Positions 13,340 through 25,083 of a DNA stretch of 64,000 nt are shown one piece after another (the first letter of the stretch is position 1; each line of letters begins with the position of its first letter). The position numbers were made by a program, and so were the translations under genes. The notes under the pieces are model-generated. The model was not told the origin of the DNA, ran no database searches, and saw only the letters and a list, made by a program, of their open reading frames with translations. The DNA is from Pezizomycotina sp. ARF18 (Eukaryota > Ascomycota): contig AZLU01000160.1 in assembly GCA_002224055.1 (NCBI GenBank), forward strand, positions 1-64,000. The letters run 5' to 3'.

Positions 13340-13612
13340 CTCTATTCGTGCGATTCCCCAGCATCTAGTAATTGAACAGAATGGACGCGAATCCGGAATC
13401 AAGACTCGGGTCTATAGCTAAAGGAAAGTACAAGACCAAAATCTTCTTATTGTCCGTTACATATTTCATCCTGCACTGCCCGCTATCGCCAAGGATATTT
13501 TCCTCCTTTGCAAAGTCTGCCGGACAGGGCGAGCATGAGGGCAGATTTTTCGAACGGGGCCTCCTTGCCGGCTTGCGGTTACAAGCTACAAGGAAGAAAC
13601 GGCGGAGAATAT

Positions 13613-13658
13613 CTTTTTTTTTTTTTTAATAATAATAATAAATAATAATAATAATATA
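13613..13658 (+). repeat. Poly-T followed by (AAT)n
   Basis: A T run of about 14 bases directly followed by AAT repeats. Simple-sequence repeat. Confidence 0.9.
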
Positions 13659-14551
13659 AAAAGACAAAGAGAAAAACGTGTGGCGATAAGGAATGACTTC
13701 AATCCGGTTCGTGTTCAACGAGCAAGATATAGACACGGCTGCAACTATTCGCTGTGTGTCAGGGTGAGGTTATAACTCTCTCTCTCTTAGGAATACCGGC
13801 ACAAGGAATCGTGACACGTTTAGGGATCTTCTCGGTGATATTCAGTAATTAACGTACCAACCGGTATCATAATCTACTCCCAAAGATTGGTAACGCATCT
13901 ATTTTCGACTGGTAAATGATCTTTGAGATGGGGTCTATGTAATGTTTACACGCTACGAATCACATGACCTAGAATCGATGTATACCCCATTATCAAGCAC
14001 TGTCCATTCTAAAATAGCTTGTTTTTTGATTCAAAGTTCGGCTATTCCCCTTTTACATTGAGGGGTTTGCAACACTTTCGTTCTACCGCCACCTCCAGAG
14101 CTGCACATATGACTCAGTCGCGCGAACTGGCATGCTTACAGTGTAGACAACAGAATCTAATTTTAAATACGTGAATGAATAAATGGATTTGTTACTCGGC
14201 ACAAAGCGAGCACACTCAGGTTGAAATAGAAATTAGCCTTAAGGCGAACAAAAGCTTGTTATTCTTCAATATAAATATACCAGTAGCAAATCATAGCTTG
14301 TCTATTACAAGATTTTTTTTTTCTTGCCAATGAATTGAAGCCGCTCTAGATCGTCATAACGAGAAATTCCCTGTAGAATCTTCCAATTTCGAAGACTTCA
14401 CTGGCAAACACCCAACACTAGCAAACACCGACAAATCTTGAGTTTTCAGCTCCCTCAGCTGTTCTGTGCCACCTGTCAACCTTCAAACAAGAACCTGGAG
14501 CAAGGGGCATCTTCCAAGTTGTTGAAGTACCAGCGTTGTTCAAGTTAAGTC

Positions 14552-14573
14552 TTTTTTTTTTTTTTTTTTTTTT
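14552..14573 (+). repeat. Poly-T run, 22 bases
   Basis: Uninterrupted T run, intergenic, 358 bases upstream of the start of the second zinc-cluster-like gene. Confidence 0.9.
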
Positions 14574-14930
14574 CACTTTCCCGGCATCAAGTTTTCCCTA
14601 TGATTAAGCTTAATCGCTTCAACACATATTGATTCCACTCCGTGAGACGTTCTTCAAATCCATACGCTCTTTCCTCATTATTATTGAATGTTGTCAATCT
14701 CCCAAATGTGGATCCGGAATATACGATTTTTATTAACTAGCTTCTTTGCCATAAGTGATTAGCTGGTTCCGAAAGCCAGTCCGCCCGAAACTCACACGTC
14801 TGCAGCAGACTTCGGATCGAACAACAATGTTTTAATTGCCTATACGGCCACTGTTTTCACCACATACCAATAGAGTATTACCCTTCAGGGCTAACCAGGG
14901 CGGCCACAAACAGTCGCCACAATTTCCACA

Positions 14931-16693
14931 ATGGCGACAAGCCTGAGCTTAAGGGCAAGCCCTGAAGCCCACGAAGATTCTCAACCGTCCACTATCAAGG
15001 AAAGCCGGCGTTGGGGGTCATCAAATGTAGAAATGTACCTCTGATCGAAAACGATGTCTTTATAATGGAAAGGCTTTGGAACATATCAGTGCATGGACAG
15101 AGGGTATGTTTGTGACCGGTGCAGCTCAATGCGAAGTTTCGGTCTACTTGCTCGGAAGAATCCCCTAGGAAAGGGACCAAGGATGCTTCGTATCGTCACA
15201 GGGGTGTTATACAAGTGCACCAGTTAGACTTATTAGAGACTACAAACACAATCCATTATCGCACCTCCCGGCTGGTGGCGAATACGCATCACAAATTACC
15301 GGCCTGCCCTTGGACACGGACACGGAAGCACATCCACTACCCTCCCTCGAACAGAACATTCGTCCAAGTCGAACATTAGCACTAGCGCCGCGAACCGTAT
15401 GCCATTCTACAAGCTCCGCCCCTCGAGTATTGTCGCTACGGATGCAAGCATTGCTCCGAATCCTACGTTTGGGGTGTACAGCCAGAATTCAGATTTCTCT
15501 TCACAACTTATGGAAGCGTGCAACAGCGCAACCACCCTCCGAAGATTTGTTTCCCGCAACTACACCGAGCTTTGACCAAGCCGACGACCAAACTCAGTCG
15601 GTATACTGCCAACAGGCGACGCCAACCTCCGGCATCGTGGCTCCTGATCCGGCCAGCGATAATACTGACATGGCAACCTTCTCGGATACATCCACGATGA
15701 CTCAAGATAACAATGCCGTCGGGATAGTATTCCTCGAGATTCATCTCTTCCGCCATTTTCAGATGCGGGTTATTACTCGCACCTCAGGAGGTAGTAGGCG
15801 TACACCAACAAGACTATAGTTTGGCGCCACAGACGCCGATTAGCTATTCGAGAGAATCGAATCGCTACACGAGCAATTATCAATCTTCAAACCATGACAG
15901 GCCGCCAGGCGAGAATCAGAAACCTAGACGCGGCAATGAAGATTCGAGAGCGACCGAGGGAAGTGAGATCTTCCAACTGAAAGAAAGCTCGAATCGTTGG
16001 ATGGGTTAAGGTCGGACCAGGATTTGTATTGTGAAACCCCTTTCGAATTGTGTTTGTCACAATATATCTCTGGTACTGCTTCTGGACCGACTCGTATTGC
16101 CACAGAGCGTGGGAGCGACCATGGCCACAAGCCATATTACCCTGTAAATGCTACCCACCGAATGTGAGTATATAAATACGTTTATCATTTCTGCATGTTT
16201 CACAGGCACGTGAAGATTGGATTTCTCTGGAAATCACAGCACAATTACAGCAACTAAAGCAGGTATATTATCTCAAGAAATTGATCGTCTGCCTTGCTTC
16301 TCTATTTTTATCTAGTGGAGAACATTGCGAAACATGTGCTAACTGTTATCTCTACTTTCATTGCAATAATATATCTAGATGCGAGCCAGTCGAAGCTTCC
16401 TTGAAAGACTTCGGGTCGCCATTTACAGCCATTTACATCAATTAAATCACCAAGGCCGTCCCGAAGATATCCATACCACTCTTGCTTCCATAGATAGGCT
16501 ATCTAGAGATCTCGCCCCGGAACACTCCGAGCCTCTGCGTCAACGACATAACCAGGTGAGAGCCGAGAGCCAAACGCTAGGCGAAACCCGGGTGCCGGGG
16601 TTGCTCGAACCTCTCGTCGGCGTACCTCCAGTCATAGACCTCCATATAGCACTCAGCGCTATAACAGCGCAAGGACTGATACGAGCCTGCCAA
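14931..16693 (+). CDS. Second atypical zinc-cluster-like regulator, frame-disrupted
   Basis: The ATG at 14931 has a good fungal context (TTCCACAATGG). Cysteine codons at 15026, 15034 and 15055 give C-R-x-C-T-S-D-R-K-R-C; the last spacing is exactly x6 and the first is one base short of x2. A later C-x2-C (VCDRCSS, codons at 15111 and 15120) and YKC near 15215 complete a cluster like that of the minus-strand gene at 4.6-6.4 kb, again with a ~20-residue loop. The middle is Ser/Thr/Pro/Gln-rich. A short heptad-like ERIESLHEQLSIF lies near 15850. Two likely introns follow: GTGAGT at about 16163 to CAG at 16206, and GTATAT at about 16262 to CTAG near 16380. They flank exons reading AREDWISLEITAQLQQLKQ and a helical SFLERLRVAIYSHLHQLN. 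Several one-base shifts interrupt the middle. The 3' end is uncertain, and the family is inferred from cysteine spacing. Confidence 0.45.
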
Positions 16694-18041
16694 TAAGTAG
16701 TAATCACACAGGCAGAGAAGGAACGGATTTTTTAATGAACTTAGCAATCCCAGAACTTCGCGGCGGCAGCGGAAATCTCACAACAAGTGCTTACGAGAGT
16801 AACTACGAGCCACAGGCAAACTTCTTAATACTACCGGGTATAATACTAAATATTAACTGCGAGATGGAACCTTATAGATCGGCAGTACATGTTTTGTGGA
16901 TTTTGTTTTTCTTTTTCTTTTTTTTCTTTTTCTTTTTCTTCCTAGGAGACCGGAGGGTGTTTGCTTTGGTTGCGTTATTGCTTTATTCGTCTAGACTGGT
17001 TATTGGTTGTGGTATATTTTTTGGATCTGTATGATATCTTTGGTAGCTTCAGTGGTTCGGACTTAATGATGTGGAGGCTTCCTTTAAGAAGATTCTTCTT
17101 TGCTTGGTTCGATTGATATAATCTAACGTTATCCTCCCTCCCCCCTCCCCCCCGGATTATTATTCTTGTCTTTCTTTATGTCAATTTCTAAGCATTAATC
17201 TTCATCTGTTATAGGTAGTAGGAGAGCTTGAACGAGACTAGCGTCCTGTTTTACAATACGGATCATGATACCTGTGGCGTATAATCCATTGGTTTGCCAT
17301 TGGTTTACCGTAGCTATTACTTTATAGTGTTATCTGCTTCCTTACCTTCACCTTAACTGTTGAAGATTATTTTACATTTGTTATCTCTTACCTTAGGTCT
17401 ATTTGAGACACTAATGGTAATTCTAGGGTATGTTATCATTGGTCTACGTCTTTGTTCATTTGATCTAGAGCTTGTTGTACAACGAGGATTGTCTGTTGAA
17501 TGAGTTCTAAGAGATTCAGGTTGAGCTCGCCTCAGGAGGAAGGCAAGTCCAAAGTGCTAAGCAGCAATGCTGAGAATGCCTAACATTTTGTCTCTGCACG
17601 CAAGAAACGTTCATAAATCAAGCCGAATCAAATCGATTTACGTCCATAGTATCTTCAGTAGGAGAGGAAGGTAATCATTCGCCGTGAGCAAATACTTTCT
17701 AGAAAGAACCATATGAATGCTTAGGGTATTACGACGTTATAAATTGGTATTGATCTATGCAACGTAATTTCAATCTATAAGTCTATCAGTGGTTTTTTAT
17801 TATAGAAGAATCAAGTGCTCCGACCGTGAAGAATAGCAAAATAGACAAACGCCCACTGATCAAGATAGAACTCAATCCCCGAATGCCACAAAACACTCAA
17901 AATTTACGCTGAACTCGTAAACTATATAGCATTTAGTCTACCGCCGCTATTTAAGCCCGACCCTTATGCTTCGCGAGACGCAGATGAGCGAAGAAGAAAG
18001 CAAGGTCCGTATGTCCATATCCCAGAGCGATATCGCAAGCT
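16694..18041. other. Intergenic with CT-rich and C-rich tracts
   Basis: Holds a (CTTTTT)n-like tract at 16901-16941 and a C-rich tract at 17132-17153. The open frame across the T tract is phenylalanine-rich and is an artefact. From 17160 to 18040 the sequence is AT-rich and shows no gene. Confidence 0.5.
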
Positions 18042-18760
18042 TTATTCCGCAAGGTAGCGGTAATGTCCCGCGATCCAGTAATATCCTAACAGTTTTGTGA
18101 TATCCGAATCTTGCACAGAATAATATCGGCTGCCTGAGCTCTTCGTCTGAGATACCATCGCCAGTGATTCTATTATACTCGTTAACCCACCGCTCGAAAT
18201 GGCTAGGATTCTTTCCATGAGCACTAGCATATACGCCACGGGAGATTCATCTGCTACCAGCATGTCTGCCTTCTGGGTGTGGCCGATGCAGTGGCGTATG
18301 ATATATTTCGATACCGTTTGTCTATCTTCAGGCGCGTTCGTGAGGTCCCGTTCAATGTCTCCGTACGCAATATAATCCAACACAATCTTGATAAAAACAT
18401 CTGCGTCTGAGCATAAGAGATGCTGTACGACGAACTTTCTCCCATTATGTGATCTTTCACGGCCGAGTCGGTAAATCAATGAAGCCACGCACATCCGTTT
18501 TGACCAATCTTCCGCTAGCGAGCAAGATGGTGTCTATGCACCGGCGTATGGTTTCCTCATTTGTGTTGGGACCAATCTGGGGATCTTCTGCTATCGCCAA
18601 TAGTTCGACTAGCTGGCCGGGAGTAATCGGCTGCTTCGCTCCTATCAAACAAGAGAATATGTTTTCGCGATCTGGAGGTACTGCCGCGGTATTTGGAGCA
18701 AACTCTCTTCGATGGTTTCAGATTGGTCCTGCGAATTGGAGCAGTTAGATCTTGCTCCAT
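18042..18760 (-). pseudogene. NACHT/STAND winged-helix fragment
   Basis: Minus-strand remnant of a STAND protein, homologous in order to the piece at 2.5-3.3 kb. Read from 18700 downward: PPDRENIFSCLIGAKQPITP, then QLVELLAIAEDPQIGPNTNE, then TIRRCIDTILLASGRLV, then FIDLPTRP (the 'FxHxTV' strand position) and KDHIMGE. After a frame change comes KFVVQHLLCSDADVFIKIVL and AYGDIERDL, the helical region leading to ankyrin repeats. The match 'AIAEDPQIG' against 'ALSEDPQID' in the other fragment is close. No P-loop or NACHT core is visible upstream, so the gene is truncated at its 5' side or the rest has drifted beyond recognition. Role by family: fungal non-self recognition. Confidence 0.55.
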
Positions 18761-20519
18761 AACATGCAGGGGTTTCCTAGCTCGCTGAGGTTATATGACG
18801 ATATGAAATGGACATGAAGATTCATCAACTTTTTCCCGCCTCGGTCATCCAATTTGATGCTTTTTGATCTAGACCCATCCATGCTCGCCTTTATACCTGA
18901 CATCTCTCGGCTATATCATTCAGACCTCACTCTCAGTCATACCTCTGTCTTTGCCATCTTCTCCTTTCGAACCACGGCTTCTTTTGGAGCGGTTCCGCAG
19001 TGCGTGATGCTGATGATCTGGTTTCCACATCTGATTCGTCAGCGATTTCGCTGCTGTGTTACCTTACCCTGGAAACTGGTGGGGTATCAACGGAGATCAT
19101 ACCTTATATTTGCTATTGCAGACGCGAGCGGGAAGTATTATTCCTCCAGTTATCCTTGATGCTATTTCCTTATATAGGCCGCCGAATTGGGTTAAGATCG
19201 ATTGTACGCCGAAAGGATTTTCTTTCCGTTTTCAGACCCTTTCTGTGGAGTCGCTTGGAAGCCGCTTAGATTACGCGCACAAAGTACGTCTACTGGCTTT
19301 ATTTTTCCTTAAAGTCTCCAAATCAGTGCTGCAGGGGTCGACTTTACTGTTGGATTTCGTGATACAACTGACGGAAGAGAAACGAATGATAGGATAAGAG
19401 GTTTAAGCAATATATAAAGTACCTATTGAACTGGTGTTACTTTTGAATGGTCACTGAACGGTCACGGGAGGGTATATAAAAGACTGATAGAAACATTGTT
19501 TCTTATTGTGGCTCTCCTCATATAACGATTAATTTCGGATTTCATCAGGATGGAGATCCCGGCAAAACGTCCCCTAAATGGCGTAGTCCCTTACCCGGGT
19601 AATAACACCGGAGCCTAAAGTAGCCCTTTGGAAACAGGGGCAGATTGATGGGTTGACCATGGATCGTGATCCGATCTAAGAAATATCTATATTTATTGCC
19701 AAGAAGGCAGACTACGAAAAGGAGCTACTCAACAGTCATATCCGAGATGATCGCAGGTAACGCTGGCGAAATCTACGTAATATTCCGTCTGTCGAGGCCG
19801 CGACAATACTATTCCAAAATTTTTATTTTTGACATTGCGTCGCAATTTATAGTCTAGACCTAGTCTAAACACCGTTCGGCGCCGATATATAAGTAATATC
19901 TGATTCGTTTGTTCTTTCCTCAATATCTTCTCTCCTTCAAATCACTCTTTTCCTCGTTGTTCCCATCGTTTTTTGATTTTCATTTTAATTATTTTTATCT
20001 TTATTTTTTCTATTTTAATAACTCTACCCAATTGTCACGGTGGCGAAGCAATGGAGCGTCATACTTGTATCGTCATGGCTATATAGTGAGAAACTCAGCA
20101 TTTCTCTCGAAGCCAAAAAGAGGATAGAATCATTTTTTACTCAAGACTTTCTTTAAAAACGATAGTCCATTGAAACGTCGGAGTCGCCGTCGGGCAACAT
20201 CGGTATTGTTCGTACGAACCTTTATTATTATGTATTATCTCTTAAAACGTGGGGCAGAGATGTTACAACTATATCTGTTACCAATCAGCCCAGTTTGCGA
20301 CCGACTGATACACCGTTGACCATTCTTGTACCAGAAAGCTGCTAATGGAGCGGCACTATAGGCTCCGAACTCAGCTTTGTTATGTGGCTTAAACCCGGAC
20401 CGGGCAAAAGGAAAAATCAAAAACCTCCATTATAAATTATAATTACGCAATACTATACTAAGAAGATAGGAGGCAGCGGAAACAAGGCGGCAAATATATT
20501 ATAGTAAACTACTAAGACC
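18761..20519. other. Mostly intergenic, coding-like patch 19000-19397 (+)
   Basis: A pyrimidine-rich leader-like stretch at 18880-18980 precedes plus-strand frames reading SAISLLCYLTLETGG (19030-19080) and NWVKIDCTPKGFSFRFQTLS (19185-19245). These look protein-like but match no family I know and are in different frames. The rest, 19400-20519, is AT-rich with a pyrimidine-rich tract at 19905-20030 and no gene. Confidence 0.3.
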
Positions 20520-20522
20520 TTG

Positions 20523-21528
20523 TCATCTTGCAATCCCTATTGCTCTGCTGACACTCTGGGCCCACCGCTCTGGCCTCACGCCATTTCCGGGTTGCGAGTT
20601 GAAGTACTCCCAGCCTCCGACACCCCCAAAAGTAGGGTATTTCTGGAGAAGTGCCGGAACGATACTCTTGGAAACATTCGTAAATACGTCGCCATTGTTG
20701 GCACAACCGTTCGCCCCATTTGTTAAGGTACCGAGGAAGACCTTTTTGGCAGGAAAGCCCGCCTTGATAAACGTGTCATATTTATCGACACTTGGGGGCA
20801 GTTTCGTGTTATTGGGAGACGCCTTAATTAGCTTACAGATTACTAACCAAGGGTCAGCATGAGGATCTACGTATATATACCACAATAGCACTGGGCAGTC
20901 ATAAAAGTGATCTTGTCCCCTACGGCATACTATAGCGATTTATAGCTGAAGCCGGAAATACTTGGGTATTGCGGATATGCGAGTGCACCGGCCGTCGGCG
21001 CCAACGCTATAATGAAGTTTCGCCCGAAGGTAGATTTAAGGCTGTTGATAAGACGCTTCGCATCTGAGAGACTCATCGAGCGCTCGATGTCTAGATCGAC
21101 GCCCTGGAGGCCAGTTTTCTTAATCATGTTGACAAGAGCGGGTAGTTCGACTGAAAGTGCTTGCCAGAAAGCCATCCGAAAGTACCCACGGGTCGGAGGG
21201 TAGTATCTTTCCACCCGCCGATCAGTCCGATGGTGTTCACTCCTTGCTTGCGCATAGAGGCCGTGGCATTCCAGAGAATGTCATTTCGGGTGTCGTTGTA
21301 AGGGTTGTCATTCAGGTAGATCTGAGCACCCTTGGTATGGTCCTCCGGGATGTGGAAGGAGCCGATGTCAAGGTAGGTTACGTTTCCGACCAGCGGTCTG
21401 GGATCCACGAATCCCTTTAAATTATCGGGGTCTTTGAAATGCTTGCTGTAGTACACTTGTACAGCATTGCCGCTGGCGTACTGTATCAATGAAGAAAAGA
21501 GAAGGGCGGTTATACAAAAGAATGACAT
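20523..21528 (-). CDS. Secreted glycoside hydrolase family 18 (chitinase-like)
   Basis: Likely secreted enzyme of the GH18 chitinase / endo-N-acetylglucosaminidase family, cleaving beta-1,4 GlcNAc linkages. Start at 21528 with a signal peptide (MSFFCITALLFSSLIQYASG, cleaved near residue 20). Then: YLDIGSFHI (strand beta-2 region), NTIGLIGGW (the usual 'SxGG' position), and the active-site strand GVDLDIE near 21083-21103, which keeps the D-x-D-x-E core whose Glu is the acid/base. Later come DKITFMTAQCY (the 'YNxQxYN' strand), VFLGTLTNGANGC and GGVGGWEYFNSQPG, the last matching the C-terminal 'GxMxWxxxxD/N' strand. The three pieces lie in three frames (changes near 21190 and 20900), consistent with single-base errors. 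The total, about 330 residues, fits a single-domain GH18. No carbohydrate-binding module is visible. Subfamily not resolved. Confidence 0.75.
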
Positions 21529-23590
21529 GTTGGTTTAAGAAATGAAAGCAAATTTGTTATATTAAAAGAATGAAAGAAGGATCAGCTGGAACCTTGCTGA
21601 AGTTCTCTACTGGCGACCGTAAGCATGAAGATTAGACTCCTTCAACACCAGGAAGTTGCCGGAATTTATATTAGGTCACCAGCTGAAGATAAAACATCGG
21701 GCCGTATGAAGGTCTCATAGGTGTTCAATGAGCTAACCAGCTCCGGCTGTGTATGTCTCATACTTGCTACTACGGCTTGGGAGAGTTATAACTATAGAAT
21801 GCCCTTTTTGCGATTAGCGAAATTTAAAACCATGAGGATCAGTCTCTTGTTTGAAGCTCATTGAGCAATTGTGGAGAACTTAGAGAAATATTACAAGCCT
21901 AACGGTCTGATCGAAGCCCTCAGTCTCTAAAAATGGTTGAATAGCTCTGAGCTCCATGTCTTCTGTCCTGATCATTTAATCAACTTTCCCCTTTCTAGAC
22001 CTCCTTCATCTGGGCAGACAATCCGGTCTTATATAACGTATACAATTCCTTGTCGAGTAAATGTTATCATATAAATGAACCCTGCATATAACATCCCATC
22101 GCTCAGAGGCTGGAGTTATTTAGCCAGGAGCGATGAGCGTCGGATTTGAGGGTTCAGGGTACCAGATTCGTAACGAGGGGTTGCCGGCTCTGCATACAGA
22201 ACGATCACCAAATTCTCCTATTTTTCGCCTATTGCGTGTGATCCCCGTTACTTAATGAGATCGCATGAACTTGGAATAGCAAGCCAAGAAGATTTACGGC
22301 GATTATGTATAATTTAGGCTCTCAGGAGGAGAAACGGATGGGCCCAAGATGCTGTCCTTGGCTTGAGTAATTATGTAATTGTTAGGGCATGGTCGGTGGA
22401 GCTATTATATCAATACTCGGAAGAAACTTGAAACAACGCTTAGAAACAAATATGGGCAGAGGCTCAAGAAACATCGACGATTCTTCTCGCCCTGCCGACT
22501 AACCACGATATTCGGGATACCACCACTGTAACATTACGACGACGCTGAAAATAGCATGGAAGGTAGCCTTTCGGGGTTGCAAATGCATGGTCCATTGAGA
22601 TGACGGACATCCGTGGCCACACCTAGTTTATTTATGGAAGATATGGCAACATCTTCGTTCCTCGCGGATGCATTTAGTTCGGTCTTATGAATGTCCGCAT
22701 CATCGCATGAGAGACATCACCATTGGATCGATGAATGTAAGATCACAATATTCCAAAAATACTGTAATTAGATATTCTATAGGAAGCCTTCGACTCAGCC
22801 GCTGGCCTTGTGTCTATATCACGATTTGATATCGTATAAGACTCGTAAGAGACACGGGCAAAGGCTAATGGCGGTATCCAATAGTGTCCCGAAGATTGGT
22901 ATTATGTTTTCTAATCATTACGTTCTCCAGATATATGTGTACTGCCCGACTCCCCACATGAAACTATATAGATCGACAGGAAAAACGAATATAATGCAAC
23001 GAATATAATGCATGCCGGCGAATATAGGCTCCTTCGACCCGATTCGAAGGTTTCGTTTCCGGAAAACCGTTTCTTTGAGCCTCATGGGATAAAGCTGTAA
23101 GGCATGGAACCCTTGTATGTTAACGTCGGGCATGTTATCCTCCGATGAATGCTTTGAGATCTGTAACCTTGATCAAGGCAAAGCATTGAAGCGATCGGAC
23201 GAATCGAAACGATACGAATTTGGTTAGTAGCATATGTCAGCCGTCTCATGAAACGTCTTCTGTAAACTACGGCTTTGAAACTTTACAAAAAAACCTCCGC
23301 TCATAATGCAAGCGCTAGCGGACAGGCAGAAGGTTGCTGGTTCTAGGCGCGGGGCAGTTATCGATCTTTTCTATTGCGTTTTAGCTTAAAGCATCAATGT
23401 TTAATTTCAATTTTCGAGTTCTCGAACAACTCCATTGTACTGCGATATCTAAGCAGAACTTCTTACGGAGATCCATTTCTACCTTGCTGTAAGTACTGTA
23501 CAGCAAAGAAATGGGACTATTTGTTCTTTCACGTAAAGCGCTGTAGGCAATATTCGAGGAAGGAACAAGCTTTCAGCAATGGAAGCGGTG
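21529..23590. other. Intergenic, no supported gene
   Basis: Separates the minus-strand GH18 gene from the plus-strand PAN-like gene, so it must hold both promoters. The last 150 bases lead into the TATA box at 23591. Short frames at 22808-23133 and 23374-23595 have no recognisable features. Confidence 0.5.
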
Positions 23591-23600
23591 TATAAATAAG
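23591..23600 (+). promoter_or_regulatory. TATA box of the small secreted protein gene
   Basis: TATAAATAAG lies about 200 bases before the start ATG at 23799. It is followed by a long pyrimidine-rich leader (about 23620-23780) typical of highly expressed fungal genes. Confidence 0.7.
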
Positions 23601-23798
23601 CCTTCCTACGCCTCCTTGAGGTAGTTTCCTTTCTTCTTCAGCACACACGAGCTCCACATTCTTTTCAGCATCTTCCAGCTTCAGTCACTCTTTCCAGTCA
23701 TTCCTTCCCTTCTTTGTTTGCAACCTTCTTGAAGTCTCTCATTACATCTTCCAACTAAGAGACCCTCTCTGTTCGGTTTCCAAAATAAAACCCGCAAA

Positions 23799-24168
23799 AT
23801 GCAGTTCACCGCCGCCATCTCCACCCTCGCGCCGCCGTCGCTGCTGTCAGTGTCCGCCTTCTCCTGCCCAACCTCTTACGCTCCCCTCAAGGGCTCAGAC
23901 GGCACCATCTTCACCCGCTACCCGGGTATTGATTGGTACGGCAACGACATCGATGTCCTCAACAAGCCTGGCTACACTTATGGTGGCGTCCCAACATCAA
24001 ACCTGCATCGAGAAGTGCGTCGAGTGGAACAAGGACTCCAGCAACCCCCGCTGCTTTGGTGTCTCCCGGGTTCTGTCCAAGGGTAACAGCTGCTGACTCA
24101 AGGCCACGGCTCCCGGATGCGGTGAGAAGCAGTCGTATGAGGTCTGCAGCGCTCTCCTGCAGTGCTAA
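23799..24168 (+). CDS. Small secreted cysteine-rich protein, PAN/Apple-like
   Basis: About 122 residues, secreted. The ATG at 23799 follows a strong promoter (TATA box plus CT-rich leader) with context AAAATGC. The N-terminus (MQFTAAISTLAPPSLLSV) is a signal peptide, ending before AFSCP. The mature part begins with DGTIFTRYPGIDWYGNDID, then after a one-base frame change near 23995 reads CIEKCVEWNKDS, RCFGVSRVLSKGNSC, LKATAPGCGEK and CSALLQC to the stop at 24166-24168. The C-x3-C ... C-x-G ... C-x-LK layout is that of fungal PAN/Apple domains (PF14295-like). One in-frame TGA stands where a Trp codon is expected next to the last core Cys. Both faults can be single sequencing errors. Effector or wall-binding roles are possible but unproven. 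Confidence 0.7.
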
Positions 24169-25083
24169 TCTGTCTTCTTTCCTCTCGAATTTTGTAATAG
24201 TTCGTTTGGGATAGGTTGATTTTCTTTGGTAATGGTTAGCGGGAGTGGTATCATGATGATCACGTAATGATTGGCATTGTAGAAGCCATTTAATATCTGT
24301 TTTCTTTGTTCACCTCGTAGAAGTAAATAATTATAATGTCTCTCCAGACTAATCTAGACTATTAAAATTAAATGCGTAGTGACGATCGTGATACTAGTAG
24401 TGAACGAATGGAAGATGAAGAGGTTGTATTTGATTAAAGATTAGATATTATAGACTATAACAAGCTACTTTAAAGTAGATAAGGTCCTTTACGTAGGAAA
24501 GAGAACGAGCTCGTAACATTAGAAGCGTGAAGCGTAACGAGCATGCGGTATGAACTGGCTTTTAAGAGAAGACACTAAACGTGAGAAAAAACAAAACTTT
24601 TGTGAAAATGAACAAACTCCGGGGTATATGTGCCAATGAAAACAGACGCTCTTTCATGGAGGCCCATTCCTGATGGGATGAGATAATATGATGATCTACA
24701 GGAACGCAAGAAAGGACTATTAGGGCATTAGAAAACCGGGGAATTATATCAAAGAGGTTATTGATATTGATTAAGAGAACATTAGTTGTTAAATGACTTT
24801 GAGATTATACGTGCCAAGAAATGAAAAACGTTTCAACAAAAAGCGCAAGTGAGTTAGGGGTTTGGGGTAGAAAAGTTGAGCCAGTCCCGGAAATTCTTGT
24901 ACTAAAAAGCGCAGAAAAAGAAAAATATCAGGGAAATATCTAGTATTAAGCATTAGATATTAAATATTAGGTATTAGGTTAGTATTATGATCTATTGTGT
25001 CGTAAGTATAATATGTACTGGGTATCTTATTAATTTATTCTAGGCGATCGTGATTCGTCGCAAGGTCCTGCCCGAGATGGAGG
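24169..25083. other. Intergenic, AT-rich
   Basis: 3' flank of the small secreted gene, then AT-rich sequence with short repeats of the kind TATTAGGTATTAG near 24940-24980. No gene seen. Confidence 0.5.

Larger units (their letters stand above)
11701..14930. other. Intergenic with several microsatellites
   Basis: No supported gene. The block holds poly-A at 12425-12447, an ATTC/ATT tract at 13243-13339, a poly-T plus (AAT)n tract at 13613-13658, and poly-T at 14552-14573. Short open frames near 12800-13030 and 13380-13630 have no recognisable features. Confidence 0.5.

Noticed and set aside
18854-19397. Plus-strand gene at 18.85-19.4 kb
   Set aside because: Some coding-like stretches and a CT-rich leader, but they lie in different frames, without a recognisable motif or splice sites. 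Mentioned only within the intergenic entry.
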